Assembly: GCF_017876775.1 (NCBI RefSeq)
Contig: NZ_JAGIOP010000002.1
Coordinates: 3,038,001-3,102,000 of the forward strand
DNA from: Mycolicibacterium lutetiense
Lineage (GTDB): Bacteria > Actinomycetota > Actinomycetes > Mycobacteriales > Mycobacteriaceae
Direction of reading: 5' to 3'
DNA length: 64,000 bases
The notes below the pieces were generated by a model. That model worked only from the letters and a program-made list of their open reading frames with translations. It did not search any database and was not told the DNA's origin. Shown piece by piece: positions 8,631 through 16,285 of the stretch. The stretch's first letter is position 1; every line of letters begins with the position of its first letter. The translations under genes and the position numbers were made by a program.

Positions 8631-9083
8631 ATGGACCTCACCGAGAACACCTTGTGGTGGCTCAAGCAGGCGTTCTACTTCTCGCTCACCGAGGTCAACG
8701 AGTCGGTCAAAGAGCACGGGGTCACCACCGCCCAGATCGGTGTCCTGCGCCAGTTGACCAATCAGCCGGGCCTGTCCGGCGCCGAGTTGGCCCGCCGACT
8801 GCTGATCACCCCGCAGGGCGTGCAACTAGCACTCACCGCGTTGGAGAAGCGGAGCCTGGTCGAGCGTAAACAGGACCCCCAGCACGGGCGCATTCTGCAG
8901 GTCTTCCTCACCGATGAAGGCCGGGCGGTGGCCTCGGCCGTCGTCGCCGATGCCGTCACGGCCCATGACCGGGTGTTCGGCGTACTCAGTGAGGAGGAGC
9001 AGGAGCAATTGAAGGCACTCCTCCGCCGGGTGATCGAACAAGGTACGGGCCACACGCCGCACTCCGATCACATCGACCCATGA
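8631..9083 (+). CDS. MarR-family transcriptional regulator
   Basis: A 150-aa winged-helix regulator. The recognition region is LSGAELARRLLITPQGVQLALTALEKRGL-like (about residues 47-75, reading LEKRSLVERKQD here), with the wing at GRILQVFLTDEGR. AGGAG precedes the ATG. It is the last gene of the Rieske 1 operon. It is the best candidate to bind the palindrome repeated at 5595 and 10397, which would make it the local repressor of all four transcription units and of itself. The ligand is probably a pathway substrate or intermediate. Confidence 0.92.
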   Translation: MDLTENTLWWLKQAFYFSLTEVNESVKEHGVTTAQIGVLRQLTNQPGLSGAELARRLLITPQGVQLALTALEKRSLVERKQDPQHGRILQVFLTDEGRAVASAVVADAVTAHDRVFGVLSEEEQEQLKALLRRVIEQGTGHTPHSDHIDP

Positions 9084-9117
9084 AATCTCCGTCTCCCGAT
9101 GGGGCGAGCAGCCAAGC

Positions 9118-10215
9118 CTATTTGTGGCGTCGCCGGGCGATGCTCAACACCCAGTCGGGAAACCCCAACCCGTGGATGATCCGTTGCGTCCTGAAGAGCT
9201 GCCGCGGGAGCGATGCCGTGTTGTAGGGCAGGTCGTACTTGTCGCACAGTTCCCGTACCCGAACGCTGACCTGCGGGAGGCGATTGCTCGGCAGGTCGGG
9301 GAACAGGTGATGCTCGATCTGGTAGCACAGGTGTCCGCCCGAGATCGCCAGCAGCGGGCTCGCGTTGAAGTTTGCGGTCCCGACCATTTGCCGGAGGTAC
9401 CACTCGCCCTTGGTCTCGTCCTTGACCACCACCGGGTCGAACGTCTCGGTGCCGCCGGGGATGTGCCCGCAGATGATGTTCACGTACACCCACAGGTTCC
9501 GGATCGTATTCGCGGTGAAATTCGCTGCGAACGTCCGTCGCCACCGCCGCAGACTCAGAGCCGGGAAGAAGAAATAATCCTTGGCGAGCTGCCGAACGAT
9601 CTTGTCGCGGAAGTTCCGCTTCTCCACGGCGAGGCCGTCTGGCGTTTCGTGCCGCAGACGCTCGGAGTGCAGGCCATGCAGGGCGATACCCCACTCGAAC
9701 ATCGCCGCCAGCACCAGGTTTCGCACCGGAGTCGCCAGGTGGACCCAGCGCCAAGGCTGGTCTGTCGTGACCCGATGCAGGCGGTAGCCGATGTCCTCGT
9801 CCATGCCGAGCACGTTGCTGTAGACGTGGTGCCGGTAGTTGTGCGAGTACCGCCACTGCGCGGAATGCCCGACCATGTCCCACTCCCAGGTGTTGGAGTG
9901 GATTTCGGGGTCGTTCATCCAATCCCACTGGCCATGGGAGATGTTGTGGCCGAGTTCCATGTTCTCGATGGACTTCGCGTATGCCAGCGCGCACGTTCCC
10001 GCCAACCAACCGGCCTTCGACCGACTGCCGGCGATCATCAGTCGCGCCGCTACATCGAGGGCCCGCTGGAAGCGGATCACCCGCCGGATGTAGGCCGCGT
10101 CCTCCGCCCCTAGCGACTCCTCGACGTCACGGCGGATCACGTCGAGTTCATAGGCGATCTCTTCGACGTCCTCCCTACTGAGATGCAGGTAGGCGGGAAC
10201 ATCGGCGATCGCCAT
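9118..10215 (-). CDS. DesA3-like membrane fatty-acid (acyl-CoA) desaturase
   Basis: A 365-aa integral-membrane di-iron desaturase. All three histidine boxes are present: HNISH (His90/94), HNYRHH (His125, 129, 130) and QIEHH near residue 305. The segment GQWDWMNDPEIHS and the opening MAIADV closely match mycobacterial DesA3 (Rv3229c), a stearoyl-CoA delta-9 desaturase. For that reason, and because GAGGAC lies upstream, the ATG at 10215 is preferred over the GTG at 10260. DesA3 uses a flavin/ferredoxin-type oxidoreductase; here the divergent gene at 10447 encodes one, separated by the shared operator. It may instead act on a non-fatty-acid substrate of the cluster. Confidence 0.88.
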   Translation of the reverse strand: MAIADVPAYLHLSREDVEEIAYELDVIRRDVEESLGAEDAAYIRRVIRFQRALDVAARLMIAGSRSKAGWLAGTCALAYAKSIENMELGHNISHGQWDWMNDPEIHSNTWEWDMVGHSAQWRYSHNYRHHVYSNVLGMDEDIGYRLHRVTTDQPWRWVHLATPVRNLVLAAMFEWGIALHGLHSERLRHETPDGLAVEKRNFRDKIVRQLAKDYFFFPALSLRRWRRTFAANFTANTIRNLWVYVNIICGHIPGGTETFDPVVVKDETKGEWYLRQMVGTANFNASPLLAISGGHLCYQIEHHLFPDLPSNRLPQVSVRVRELCDKYDLPYNTASLPRQLFRTQRIIHGLGFPDWVLSIARRRHK

Positions 10216-10396
10216 CAAGGTGTCCTCGGGGTGGTGCGGCAGGTAGAGCGGCGCAATCACCGCGAGCGTCAGTCCGCAGCCTAGAGCCTCAGACTTACCG
10301 ACGGGTAATCGAGCTGCGGCGACCAGGCGAAATGGCGGCGCAGACGTATGGCCTGCGCACCTCTACCGGAGTGGGACATGCCCCAACACCGTGGCC

Positions 10397-10436
10397 AGTA
10401 TCTACCACTTGAGATTAATGACAAGTACTTGATACT
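10397..10436. promoter_or_regulatory. Shared operator, tandem inverted copies, overlapping the reductase promoter
   Basis: AATGACAAGTACTTGATACT (10417-10436) repeats the 5595 site, and AGTATCTACCACTTGAGATT (10397-10416) is a second, imperfect copy in the opposite orientation, giving a 40-bp dyad. A sigma-A-like promoter is embedded in it: TTGAGA (10409-10414), 16-base spacer, GATACT (10431-10436). The ATG of the reductase gene at 10447 lies only about 10 bases past the -10, so its message is nearly leaderless. A repressor here would control both the desaturase and the reductase/Rieske 2 operon. Confidence 0.72.
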
Positions 10437-10446
10437 GTAGGCCGCG

Positions 10447-11526
10447 ATGGAGACATCGACGACGCCCCGCATGGAATCCGCCGACGTGATCGACGCCGAC
10501 GGGTTCACCCCGGTGCGGATCAAGCAGGTGATCCGGGAGACCTCCGACGCGGTCTCACTGGTTCTCGACATCCCCGAACCGAGCAGGGACCGGTTCCTTT
10601 ATGCGGCAGGTCAATTCATCACCATTCGGGCGAAAATCGATGGGGCCGAACACTGTCGGTGCTATTCGATGTCGTCGTCGCCGGCCGTCGATCCCGATCT
10701 GCGGATCACCGTCAAGCGTGATCGCGACGGCCTGGTCTCCAACTGGATCAACGACACCGCGACCGTCGGCGACGCACTGCGCGTCGCACCGCCCGAGGGG
10801 CGCTTCGTCCTCACCGCTAACGAGCGCAACGTCGTCACGTTCGCCGGCGGCAGCGGTATCACCCCGGTGTTTTCGTTGGTGCATTCGACACTGGCCGCCA
10901 CCACCCGCAAGGCCCGGCTGTTCTACGCCAACCGCAATCTCGACTCGGTGATCTTCCGGGAGGCGCTGGCCGACATGACCGACACCCACAGCGGGCGCCT
11001 TCAGGTGCACCATCATCTCGACGACCTCGACGGTGTCGTCTCGCCGCAACACATCGCCGACTTCATCGGCGATACCGAACTTGAAGGCGGGGGCCCACGC
11101 TCCCACACCGACTACTACGTCTGCGGTCCCGCCCCTTTCATGGACACCGTCGAACGGGCTCTACTCGATGCCGGGATCCCCAAACAGCAGGTGCATCTGG
11201 AGCGGTTCAGTTCCGCCGCGATCCCACCTCCCGACCCGGCCGAACCCGTGGTCACCGAAGAGGTGACGATCGAACTCGGCCACCGCACCGTCACCGCGCC
11301 CTACCGCGCCGGCAATACCCTGCTGCAGACCGCGCGGCTGGCCGGTCTGAAGGCTCCGTTTTCCTGCGAAACCGGTTCGTGCGGAACATGTATGGCTCAT
11401 GTGGTCGAGGGCAGCGCACGCATGCTCAACAACGATGCCCTCGACGACGACGAAGTTTCCGAAGGCTGGGTGGTGACGTGCCAGGCACTGCCCACCAGCC
11501 GCACAGCGCGAGTGGTCTACGAGTGA
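10447..11526 (+). CDS. Ferredoxin-NAD(P) reductase with C-terminal [2Fe-2S] domain (KshB/Rieske reductase type)
   Basis: A 359-aa three-domain oxygenase reductase. The FAD-binding RCYSMSSSP lies at 71-79, the NAD(P)-binding GGSGITP at 134-140 and the CGPAPFM motif further on. A C-terminal plant-type ferredoxin domain has Cys307, Cys312, Cys315 and Cys345. This domain order is that of KshB/PaaE-type reductases, which feed Rieske oxygenases or membrane di-iron enzymes. It heads the operon containing SDR, Rieske 2, its partner and the TauD-type enzyme, and is divergent from the desaturase. It is the only such reductase gene in the cluster, so it probably serves both Rieske proteins and possibly the desaturase. 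Confidence 0.93.
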   Translation: METSTTPRMESADVIDADGFTPVRIKQVIRETSDAVSLVLDIPEPSRDRFLYAAGQFITIRAKIDGAEHCRCYSMSSSPAVDPDLRITVKRDRDGLVSNWINDTATVGDALRVAPPEGRFVLTANERNVVTFAGGSGITPVFSLVHSTLAATTRKARLFYANRNLDSVIFREALADMTDTHSGRLQVHHHLDDLDGVVSPQHIADFIGDTELEGGGPRSHTDYYVCGPAPFMDTVERALLDAGIPKQQVHLERFSSAAIPPPDPAEPVVTEEVTIELGHRTVTAPYRAGNTLLQTARLAGLKAPFSCETGSCGTCMAHVVEGSARMLNNDALDDDEVSEGWVVTCQALPTSRTARVVYE

Positions 11527-11532
11527 GAACAG

Positions 11533-12288
11533 GTGACTGACGTGACGAACAGAGTGGCCGTGGTGACCGGCGGGGCATCGGGCATGGGTGAGGCGACATG
11601 CCACGAGTTGGGGCGGCGCGGCCACAAGGTCGCCGTGCTCGACATGAATGCCGATGCCGCTCAACGTGTCACCGATGACCTGCGGTCAGTCGGCATCACC
11701 GCCGTCGCGGCCGGTGCCGACATCACCGATCGCGCCGCGGTGGAAGAGGCCTTCGGCAAGGTCCGCAGCGAATTCGGGCCGGTCGAAATCTTGGTGACCA
11801 GCGCGGGGATGTTCGGGTACGCATCATTCGCCGAGATCACCGAGCAGTCCTGGGCACAGATGATCGACGTGAACCTGAGCGGGACTTTCCGCTGTTGCCA
11901 GGTGGCCCTGCCGGACATGGTCGACGCCGGATGGGGTCGCATCGTGATGATCTCCTCGTCGAGCGCCCAGCGCGGCACCCCGTTCGCGGCCCACTACGCC
12001 GCGTCGAAAGGTGCCCTGTTGACCCTGACGAAATCGCTGGCCCGCGAGTACGCCGTGCACGGCATCACGGTCAACAACATCCCGCCGTCGGGCATCGAAA
12101 CCCCCATGCAGCACCAGTCACAGGCCGCGGGCTACCTGCCGCCGAACGAGACCATCGCCTCACACATCCCCCTCGGCCGGCTCGGCACCGGGGCGGATAT
12201 CGCTGCCGCCGTGGGTTTCCTGTGCTCCGAGGAGGCCGGTTTCATCACCGGGCAAACCCTCGGGGTGAACGGCGGCGCAGTGATGTAG
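11533..12288 (+). CDS. Short-chain dehydrogenase/reductase
   Basis: A 251-aa classical SDR. The Rossmann motif TGGASGMG lies near the N-terminus, the SSSSAQ strand carries the catalytic Ser, and HYAASKGAL supplies the YxxxK pair. It ends in GQTLGVNGGAVM as FabG-like SDRs do. It starts with GTG at 11533, six bases after the reductase stop. It probably oxidises an alcohol or diol made by the oxygenases, or reduces a ketone, with NAD(P)H. The exact substrate is not visible. Confidence 0.9.
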   Translation: MTDVTNRVAVVTGGASGMGEATCHELGRRGHKVAVLDMNADAAQRVTDDLRSVGITAVAAGADITDRAAVEEAFGKVRSEFGPVEILVTSAGMFGYASFAEITEQSWAQMIDVNLSGTFRCCQVALPDMVDAGWGRIVMISSSSAQRGTPFAAHYAASKGALLTLTKSLAREYAVHGITVNNIPPSGIETPMQHQSQAAGYLPPNETIASHIPLGRLGTGADIAAAVGFLCSEEAGFITGQTLGVNGGAVM

Positions 12289-12343
12289 CGGCGCCCCACC
12301 GCCCCAAGCAGTCCCACAACGCACTAGTTACAGGGAGGTTCAC

Positions 12344-13609
12344 ATGGCAACCAAGTGGCCCAAACCGGCTGAGGGATCCTGGACCGAGCATTATTCCGAT
12401 CTGGGTACCGGGCCGATCCCGTTCCGGGACTCCATCTCTGAAGAGTTCTATGCCCTGGAACAGGAAGCCATCTTCAAGCGGGCCTGGCTCAACATCAGCC
12501 GGGTCGAAGAGACGCCCGACATCGGCAGTTACATCACCCGCCAGATCGAGGCCGCCGACGCATCGCTGCTCCTGGTGCGAGACCACGACGGCGGTATCCG
12601 CGCCTTCCACAACCTGTGCCGCCGACGCGGACACGCACTGGTTCCGGCCGACTTCCGTGCGACCGAATTGCGCAGCACCGGAGACGAGTTCGAATGCCGG
12701 CACTGCGGGTGGCACTACGGTCTCGACGGAAAGCTGGTATCGCTGCCCGCTGCGGACGACTTCGCCGGTCTGGACACCGCAGACTACGGCCTGGTCCCGG
12801 TGCACTGCGACGTGTGGGCCGGTTTCGTGTTCGTCAACTTCGACCATGAACCGCGCCAAAGCCTGCGCGACTTCCTCGGGCCCATGATCACCGCGCTCGA
12901 CGACTACCCGTTCGGCCAACTCACCGAACGCTACGACTGGGTCGCGCACAACAACAGCAACTGGAAGATCTTCGCCGACGCTTTCCAGGAGTACTACCAC
13001 GTACCGTCGCTGCACACCCAGCAGGTGCCGCCCGAGGTACGGGATCCCAACGCCGGCTTCACCTGTGGACACTTTCAACTCGACGGTCCGCACCGGCTCG
13101 TCTCGACAGCCGGCACCCGTCGCTGGCTGTTGGCACCGGAGTACATGTACCCGATCGAGCGGGCCACCGAGAGCGGGCTGGTGGGTCCGTGGCGGACCCC
13201 GGACATCGGTGAGCTCCCGCCGGGACTCAACCCGGGCAACATCGAGCCCTGGGGGATCAGCAACTTCCAGATCTTTCCCAATCTGGAGATCCTGATCTAT
13301 GGCGGCTGGTACCTGCTGTACCGCTACTGGCCGACCTCGCACAACACCCACCGGTTCGAGGCGTTCACCTATTTCCACCCGGCCCGCACGGTGCGGGAAC
13401 GCATCGAACACGAGGTGGCCGCCGTCGTGCTCAAGGAATTCGCCCTGCAGGACGCCGGCATGCTCGGCGGCACCCAGGCCGCGCTCGGGTACGACGTCAT
13501 CGACGAATACCCGCTCAACGATCAGGAGATCCTGGTGCGTCATCTGCACAAGATGGCGGTCGATTGGGTCGGGGCCTACCAGCGCGACGTCGCGCCGGCA
13601 GGCGCGTGA
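12344..13609 (+). CDS. Rieske-type oxygenase alpha subunit with non-canonical [2Fe-2S] ligands, Rieske 2
   Basis: A 421-aa paralogue of Rieske 1, collinear over its whole length. The catalytic site is intact: Glu216, His219, His224 (EYYHVPSLH) and a C-terminal NDQEI Asp. The cluster-binding motif is changed at both histidines. Cys92-x-His has become Cys92-x-Arg94 (CRRRGH), and Cys118-x2-His has become Cys118-x2-Cys121 (CRHCGWHY). The codons (TGC CGC CGA and TGC CGG CAC TGC) are unambiguous in this sequence. The ORF is otherwise undamaged and preceded by GGGAGG. It may bind a ferredoxin-like or altered cluster, or none, and take electrons from Rieske 1 in a mixed oligomer. Both options are inference. 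Confidence 0.9.
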   Translation: MATKWPKPAEGSWTEHYSDLGTGPIPFRDSISEEFYALEQEAIFKRAWLNISRVEETPDIGSYITRQIEAADASLLLVRDHDGGIRAFHNLCRRRGHALVPADFRATELRSTGDEFECRHCGWHYGLDGKLVSLPAADDFAGLDTADYGLVPVHCDVWAGFVFVNFDHEPRQSLRDFLGPMITALDDYPFGQLTERYDWVAHNNSNWKIFADAFQEYYHVPSLHTQQVPPEVRDPNAGFTCGHFQLDGPHRLVSTAGTRRWLLAPEYMYPIERATESGLVGPWRTPDIGELPPGLNPGNIEPWGISNFQIFPNLEILIYGGWYLLYRYWPTSHNTHRFEAFTYFHPARTVRERIEHEVAAVVLKEFALQDAGMLGGTQAALGYDVIDEYPLNDQEILVRHLHKMAVDWVGAYQRDVAPAGA

Positions 13610-13611
13610 CG

Positions 13612-13947
13612 ATGACCTCCGCCCGGCTGCCCAGCGCCTTCGCCGAACTGGAGCCCTACGCCGAAATCTGGTGCCTACCAACGGAGACCGAACGTTGGGA
13701 TCGACGCCTGGCCAGCACCATGCCGGAGATGCACCAGTTCTACGACGCCTTCTTCCCGCGGGTCGAGGAGGCGATCGAGTACTGCGACAAGTTCCCGCTC
13801 GACGACATCCCCGACGATGCGCTCAATCTGCTGCACCTGATCTATTCGTTGATCATGGTCGCGATGTCGGTGGAGATCATGCACCGCCCGGCACCGATCG
13901 ACGCCGCCGATGCCGTCATGATCCGCACCGGGGAACCACGGCCGTAA
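13612..13947 (+). CDS. Small conserved partner of Rieske 2 (unknown function)
   Basis: A 111-aa homologue of the 6991 product, sharing xWCL near the N-terminus, STMPEMHQFYDA, CDKFPLDDIP and LNLLHLIYS. The ATG at 13612 lies two bases after the Rieske 2 stop, and earlier in-frame starts would overlap Rieske 2. No known fold or catalytic motif is recognised. Its repeated position behind a Rieske alpha gene is the only functional clue. It is acidic and probably cytoplasmic. Confidence 0.85.
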   Translation: MTSARLPSAFAELEPYAEIWCLPTETERWDRRLASTMPEMHQFYDAFFPRVEEAIEYCDKFPLDDIPDDALNLLHLIYSLIMVAMSVEIMHRPAPIDAADAVMIRTGEPRP

Positions 13948-13969
13948 CCGCCACCGAAAGGACACACCG

Positions 13970-14815
13970 ATGAGTGTGCTGACCATCAACAAGCTGACCG
14001 CGTCAGTCGGGGCCGAGGTTGTCGGCATAGACCCCGAACGCCTGGGCACCGACGACAGCCTTTCGGCCGCCATCCTGGATGCCCTCGAAGACAACGGCGT
14101 GCTGGTCTTCCACGACCTGCACCTGAATCCCGAAGCCCAAGTGGCCTTCTGCCAACGTCTCGGCGAGGTCGACCGCTCCGCCGACGGCCATCACCCCGTC
14201 TCCGGGATCTACCCGATCACCCTGGATCGGAAGAAGAACAAGGCGGCCGAGTATCTCAAGGCCACCTTCGACTGGCATATCGACGGCTGCACTCCGGTGC
14301 ACGACGAATGCCCGCAGAAGGCGACCGTGCTTTCGGCGGTTGAGGTTGCCGCCCGCGGCGGGGAAACGGAGTTCGCCAACGCGTATGCGGCCTACGACAC
14401 TCTCGATGCGGCCGAGAAGGAGCGTTACGGCAAGCTGCGGGTGGTTCATTCGCTGGAGGCCTCGCAGCGACGGGTTTATCCGGATCCGACGGCGGAACAA
14501 CAGCAGCGATGGGCCGCGCGCCCGACCCATGAGAACCCGCTGGTGTGGACTCACCGCAATGGCCGAAAGTCATTGGTACTCGGCGCTTCGGCGGATTACA
14601 TCGTCGGCATGAATCTCGACGAGGGACGCGCCCTGCTCGCCGAACTCCTCGCCCACGCCACCACGGCGGACAAGGTGTACAGCCACAAGTGGTCGGTCGG
14701 CGACACCGTCATCTGGGACAACCAGGGCGTCCTGCACCGTGCGGCGCCCTATGAGCCCAACTCCCCGCGCCACATGCTGCGCACCACGGTGCTCGGCGAC
14801 GAACCGATCCAGTAG
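13970..14815 (+). CDS. TauD/TfdA-family Fe(II)/2-oxoglutarate dioxygenase
   Basis: A 281-aa enzyme of the TauD/TfdA clan. The facial triad is His103-x-Asp105 (WHIDG) and distal His256 (VLHRAAPY), and Arg271 is a candidate 2-oxoglutarate anchor. Known members hydroxylate taurine, alkylsulfates, 2,4-D, carnitine precursors and similar acids, often causing C-S, C-O or C-N cleavage. GAAAGGA precedes the ATG, and the gene closes the reductase/Rieske 2 operon. A cluster with two Rieske enzymes and a TauD-type enzyme suggests several oxidative steps on one substrate. Its identity cannot be read from sequence. Confidence 0.9.
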   Translation: MSVLTINKLTASVGAEVVGIDPERLGTDDSLSAAILDALEDNGVLVFHDLHLNPEAQVAFCQRLGEVDRSADGHHPVSGIYPITLDRKKNKAAEYLKATFDWHIDGCTPVHDECPQKATVLSAVEVAARGGETEFANAYAAYDTLDAAEKERYGKLRVVHSLEASQRRVYPDPTAEQQQRWAARPTHENPLVWTHRNGRKSLVLGASADYIVGMNLDEGRALLAELLAHATTADKVYSHKWSVGDTVIWDNQGVLHRAAPYEPNSPRHMLRTTVLGDEPIQ

Positions 14816-14858
14816 CCGCCTCTCAAGCGCTGTGCAGCGCAGATGCATGAGCACGGTA

Positions 14859-15010
14859 TGAAGTCTCCGCCACCTGAAGGAGGCGGTTTCCCTACTGGCT
14901 ACCGCTGTTAGGCGGCGGTTTTCGGGTTTTGACGTTTCACAGCCTGCCTGATGGCGTTGGGCTCCACGTCCAGCAAGGCCACTTCCTGGCCCCGGTGTTT
15001 GATTACGATC
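14859..15010 (-). ncRNA. Predicted omega RNA (reRNA) overlapping the tnpB 3' end
   Basis: By analogy with characterised TnpB loci, a guide RNA would be processed from the end of the tnpB transcript through the right-end hairpin. The adjoining flank (minus strand from about 14858 downward, beginning TACCGTGCTC) would be the guide. Only the hairpin is directly visible; the ends and expression are inferred. Confidence 0.35.
14867..14886 (-). repeat. Subterminal right-end hairpin of the tnpB element
   Basis: CCGCC (14867-14871) and GGCGG (14882-14886) enclose a 10-base loop. The flanking AGTCT/GGTTTC context resembles right-end hairpins of tnpB-only IS elements. In TnpB systems this region is also the 3' scaffold of the omega RNA. 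Confidence 0.55.
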
Positions 15011-16155
15011 GCAGCGTTGGTGTCAGCGTTGCCGGTCCACCCGCATGCTGGATCTGCGCATCGGAACAACGCTTGGCTTTCGCGTTGCCCCTCTGCGGTG
15101 GACCCGCATCGGTGGCACGTCTGCGACGTGCCGTGTGGCCGGACCCGGATGACCCGTGCCCCTGCTTGAACGGCCTTGTATGCGAGCAGTGTCAGGATCT
15201 GGGTCCATCCTTGATCGAGGATGGACCGGTTCAACCCGGACTTCTGTTTGACGTTCACCCCCGGTGCCTCGACGGTGCCTTTAGCGCTGCGGGTCATGTC
15301 CTTCACCCGCAGGTCCTCCAGAACCAGCGTAGCCATCCCGGTTGCGACCAGTGCAGCGGTGGATTGGTGTGCGAAGTCGTACCGGCGTCGGGCCTGGCGG
15401 GCTTTCAAGCCCGCCATCTGGGCGTAGGTCCGCAGCAGTCTGCGGCTTGCTGTGCGGCCGCGGAGTGTCCCTGCCCGCTGCCGCGCGGCTCGACGTTCAA
15501 GACGGTACAGACGTTTCTTCTCACCTGCAGCGAGGGTGGCTGCTTGGTCGATGAACGACCCGTCCGACAGTGCCAGAGTATGGATCACGCCGCGGTCGAT
15601 ACCGACACTGCCCCGTTGCGCTCGGCGCTGGCGGGGTTTCACAACCTGGTTTTCACCGCGCACCACCAGCATCCAGCCAAATGCCTCCCGCACCACCCGC
15701 GCACCGGTGACCCGTTCAGGCATGCTGCGGTGCAACCGGACCTTGACCATCCCGACTTTCGGAATGACCACGGTGGCCCACTTGCGATTGAGGCGGGTGA
15801 GGTTGAGATCGCGAGCTTGGGGCACATCGACCGCGCGGCGTGCCCGACGCGTTTTCCAGGTAGGCCGGCCATGGGTGCCGTTCCAATAATTCCACCAGGC
15901 CTGCTGGTAGGCCTTGAGCACTTGCTGTGCAGCCTGTGCCGGCAGGATCGCCAGCCAGTCGATGTCCTTGCGGGCCTGCCGGATCGCCGCGTCCGAGTCC
16001 GACCACGACGGCCACCGTCTCGACGCCTCATAAAACGTGTGGTGCGCGTGGATGAGATTCCACAACGCCCGAGCAGCGCCAGCCTGACGGGCCAACACCT
16101 CCGACTGCGCCGCAGACGGTGCCAGCGGATACTTCACGCACCGCTTGACCACCAT
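14908..16155 (-). CDS. tnpB: TnpB, RNA-guided nuclease of an IS200/IS605-type element
   Basis: A 415-aa OrfB/TnpB protein, full length. The RuvC acidic residues are intact: Asp187 (VGIDRGV), Glu280 (LVLEDLRV) and Asp378 (GNADTNAA). The zinc ribbon has Cys347/Cys350 (CHRCG) and Cys366/Cys371 (CADPACGW). The ATG at 16155 is chosen because MVVKRCVKYPL matches the usual TnpB opening; the in-frame extension to 16305 is not TnpB-like. Intact catalytic residues suggest it could still be an active RNA-guided DNA nuclease. No RAGNYA/HUH tnpA lies nearby. Confidence 0.93.
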   Translation of the reverse strand: MVVKRCVKYPLAPSAAQSEVLARQAGAARALWNLIHAHHTFYEASRRWPSWSDSDAAIRQARKDIDWLAILPAQAAQQVLKAYQQAWWNYWNGTHGRPTWKTRRARRAVDVPQARDLNLTRLNRKWATVVIPKVGMVKVRLHRSMPERVTGARVVREAFGWMLVVRGENQVVKPRQRRAQRGSVGIDRGVIHTLALSDGSFIDQAATLAAGEKKRLYRLERRAARQRAGTLRGRTASRRLLRTYAQMAGLKARQARRRYDFAHQSTAALVATGMATLVLEDLRVKDMTRSAKGTVEAPGVNVKQKSGLNRSILDQGWTQILTLLAYKAVQAGARVIRVRPHGTSQTCHRCGSTAEGQRESQALFRCADPACGWTGNADTNAAIVIKHRGQEVALLDVEPNAIRQAVKRQNPKTAA

Positions 16156-16285
16156 CAACTCGCTCACAGCGGCAGTATCGTCCACACCCCTGACATGACC
16201 GTTGGCGTATGTCACCACGAGGGCAACCAAACGAGGATGTACGCACAGGAAGACATGTCGATACGCAGGCGGATCGACCGTTTGG

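Larger units (their letters stand above)
14859..16285 (-). mobile_element. IS200/IS605-type element carrying only tnpB (IS1341-like), approximate limits
   Basis: A TnpB gene with no tnpA or serine recombinase next to it. Past its stop lies a right-end-like hairpin (14867-14886) ending in ...GGAGACTTCA on the minus strand. The left end is placed somewhere in 16156-16285 but has no clear boundary. Without tnpA, movement would need a transposase in trans. Its position between the TauD gene and the ferredoxin gene marks the end of the catabolic cluster. The limits are estimates. Confidence 0.6.
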
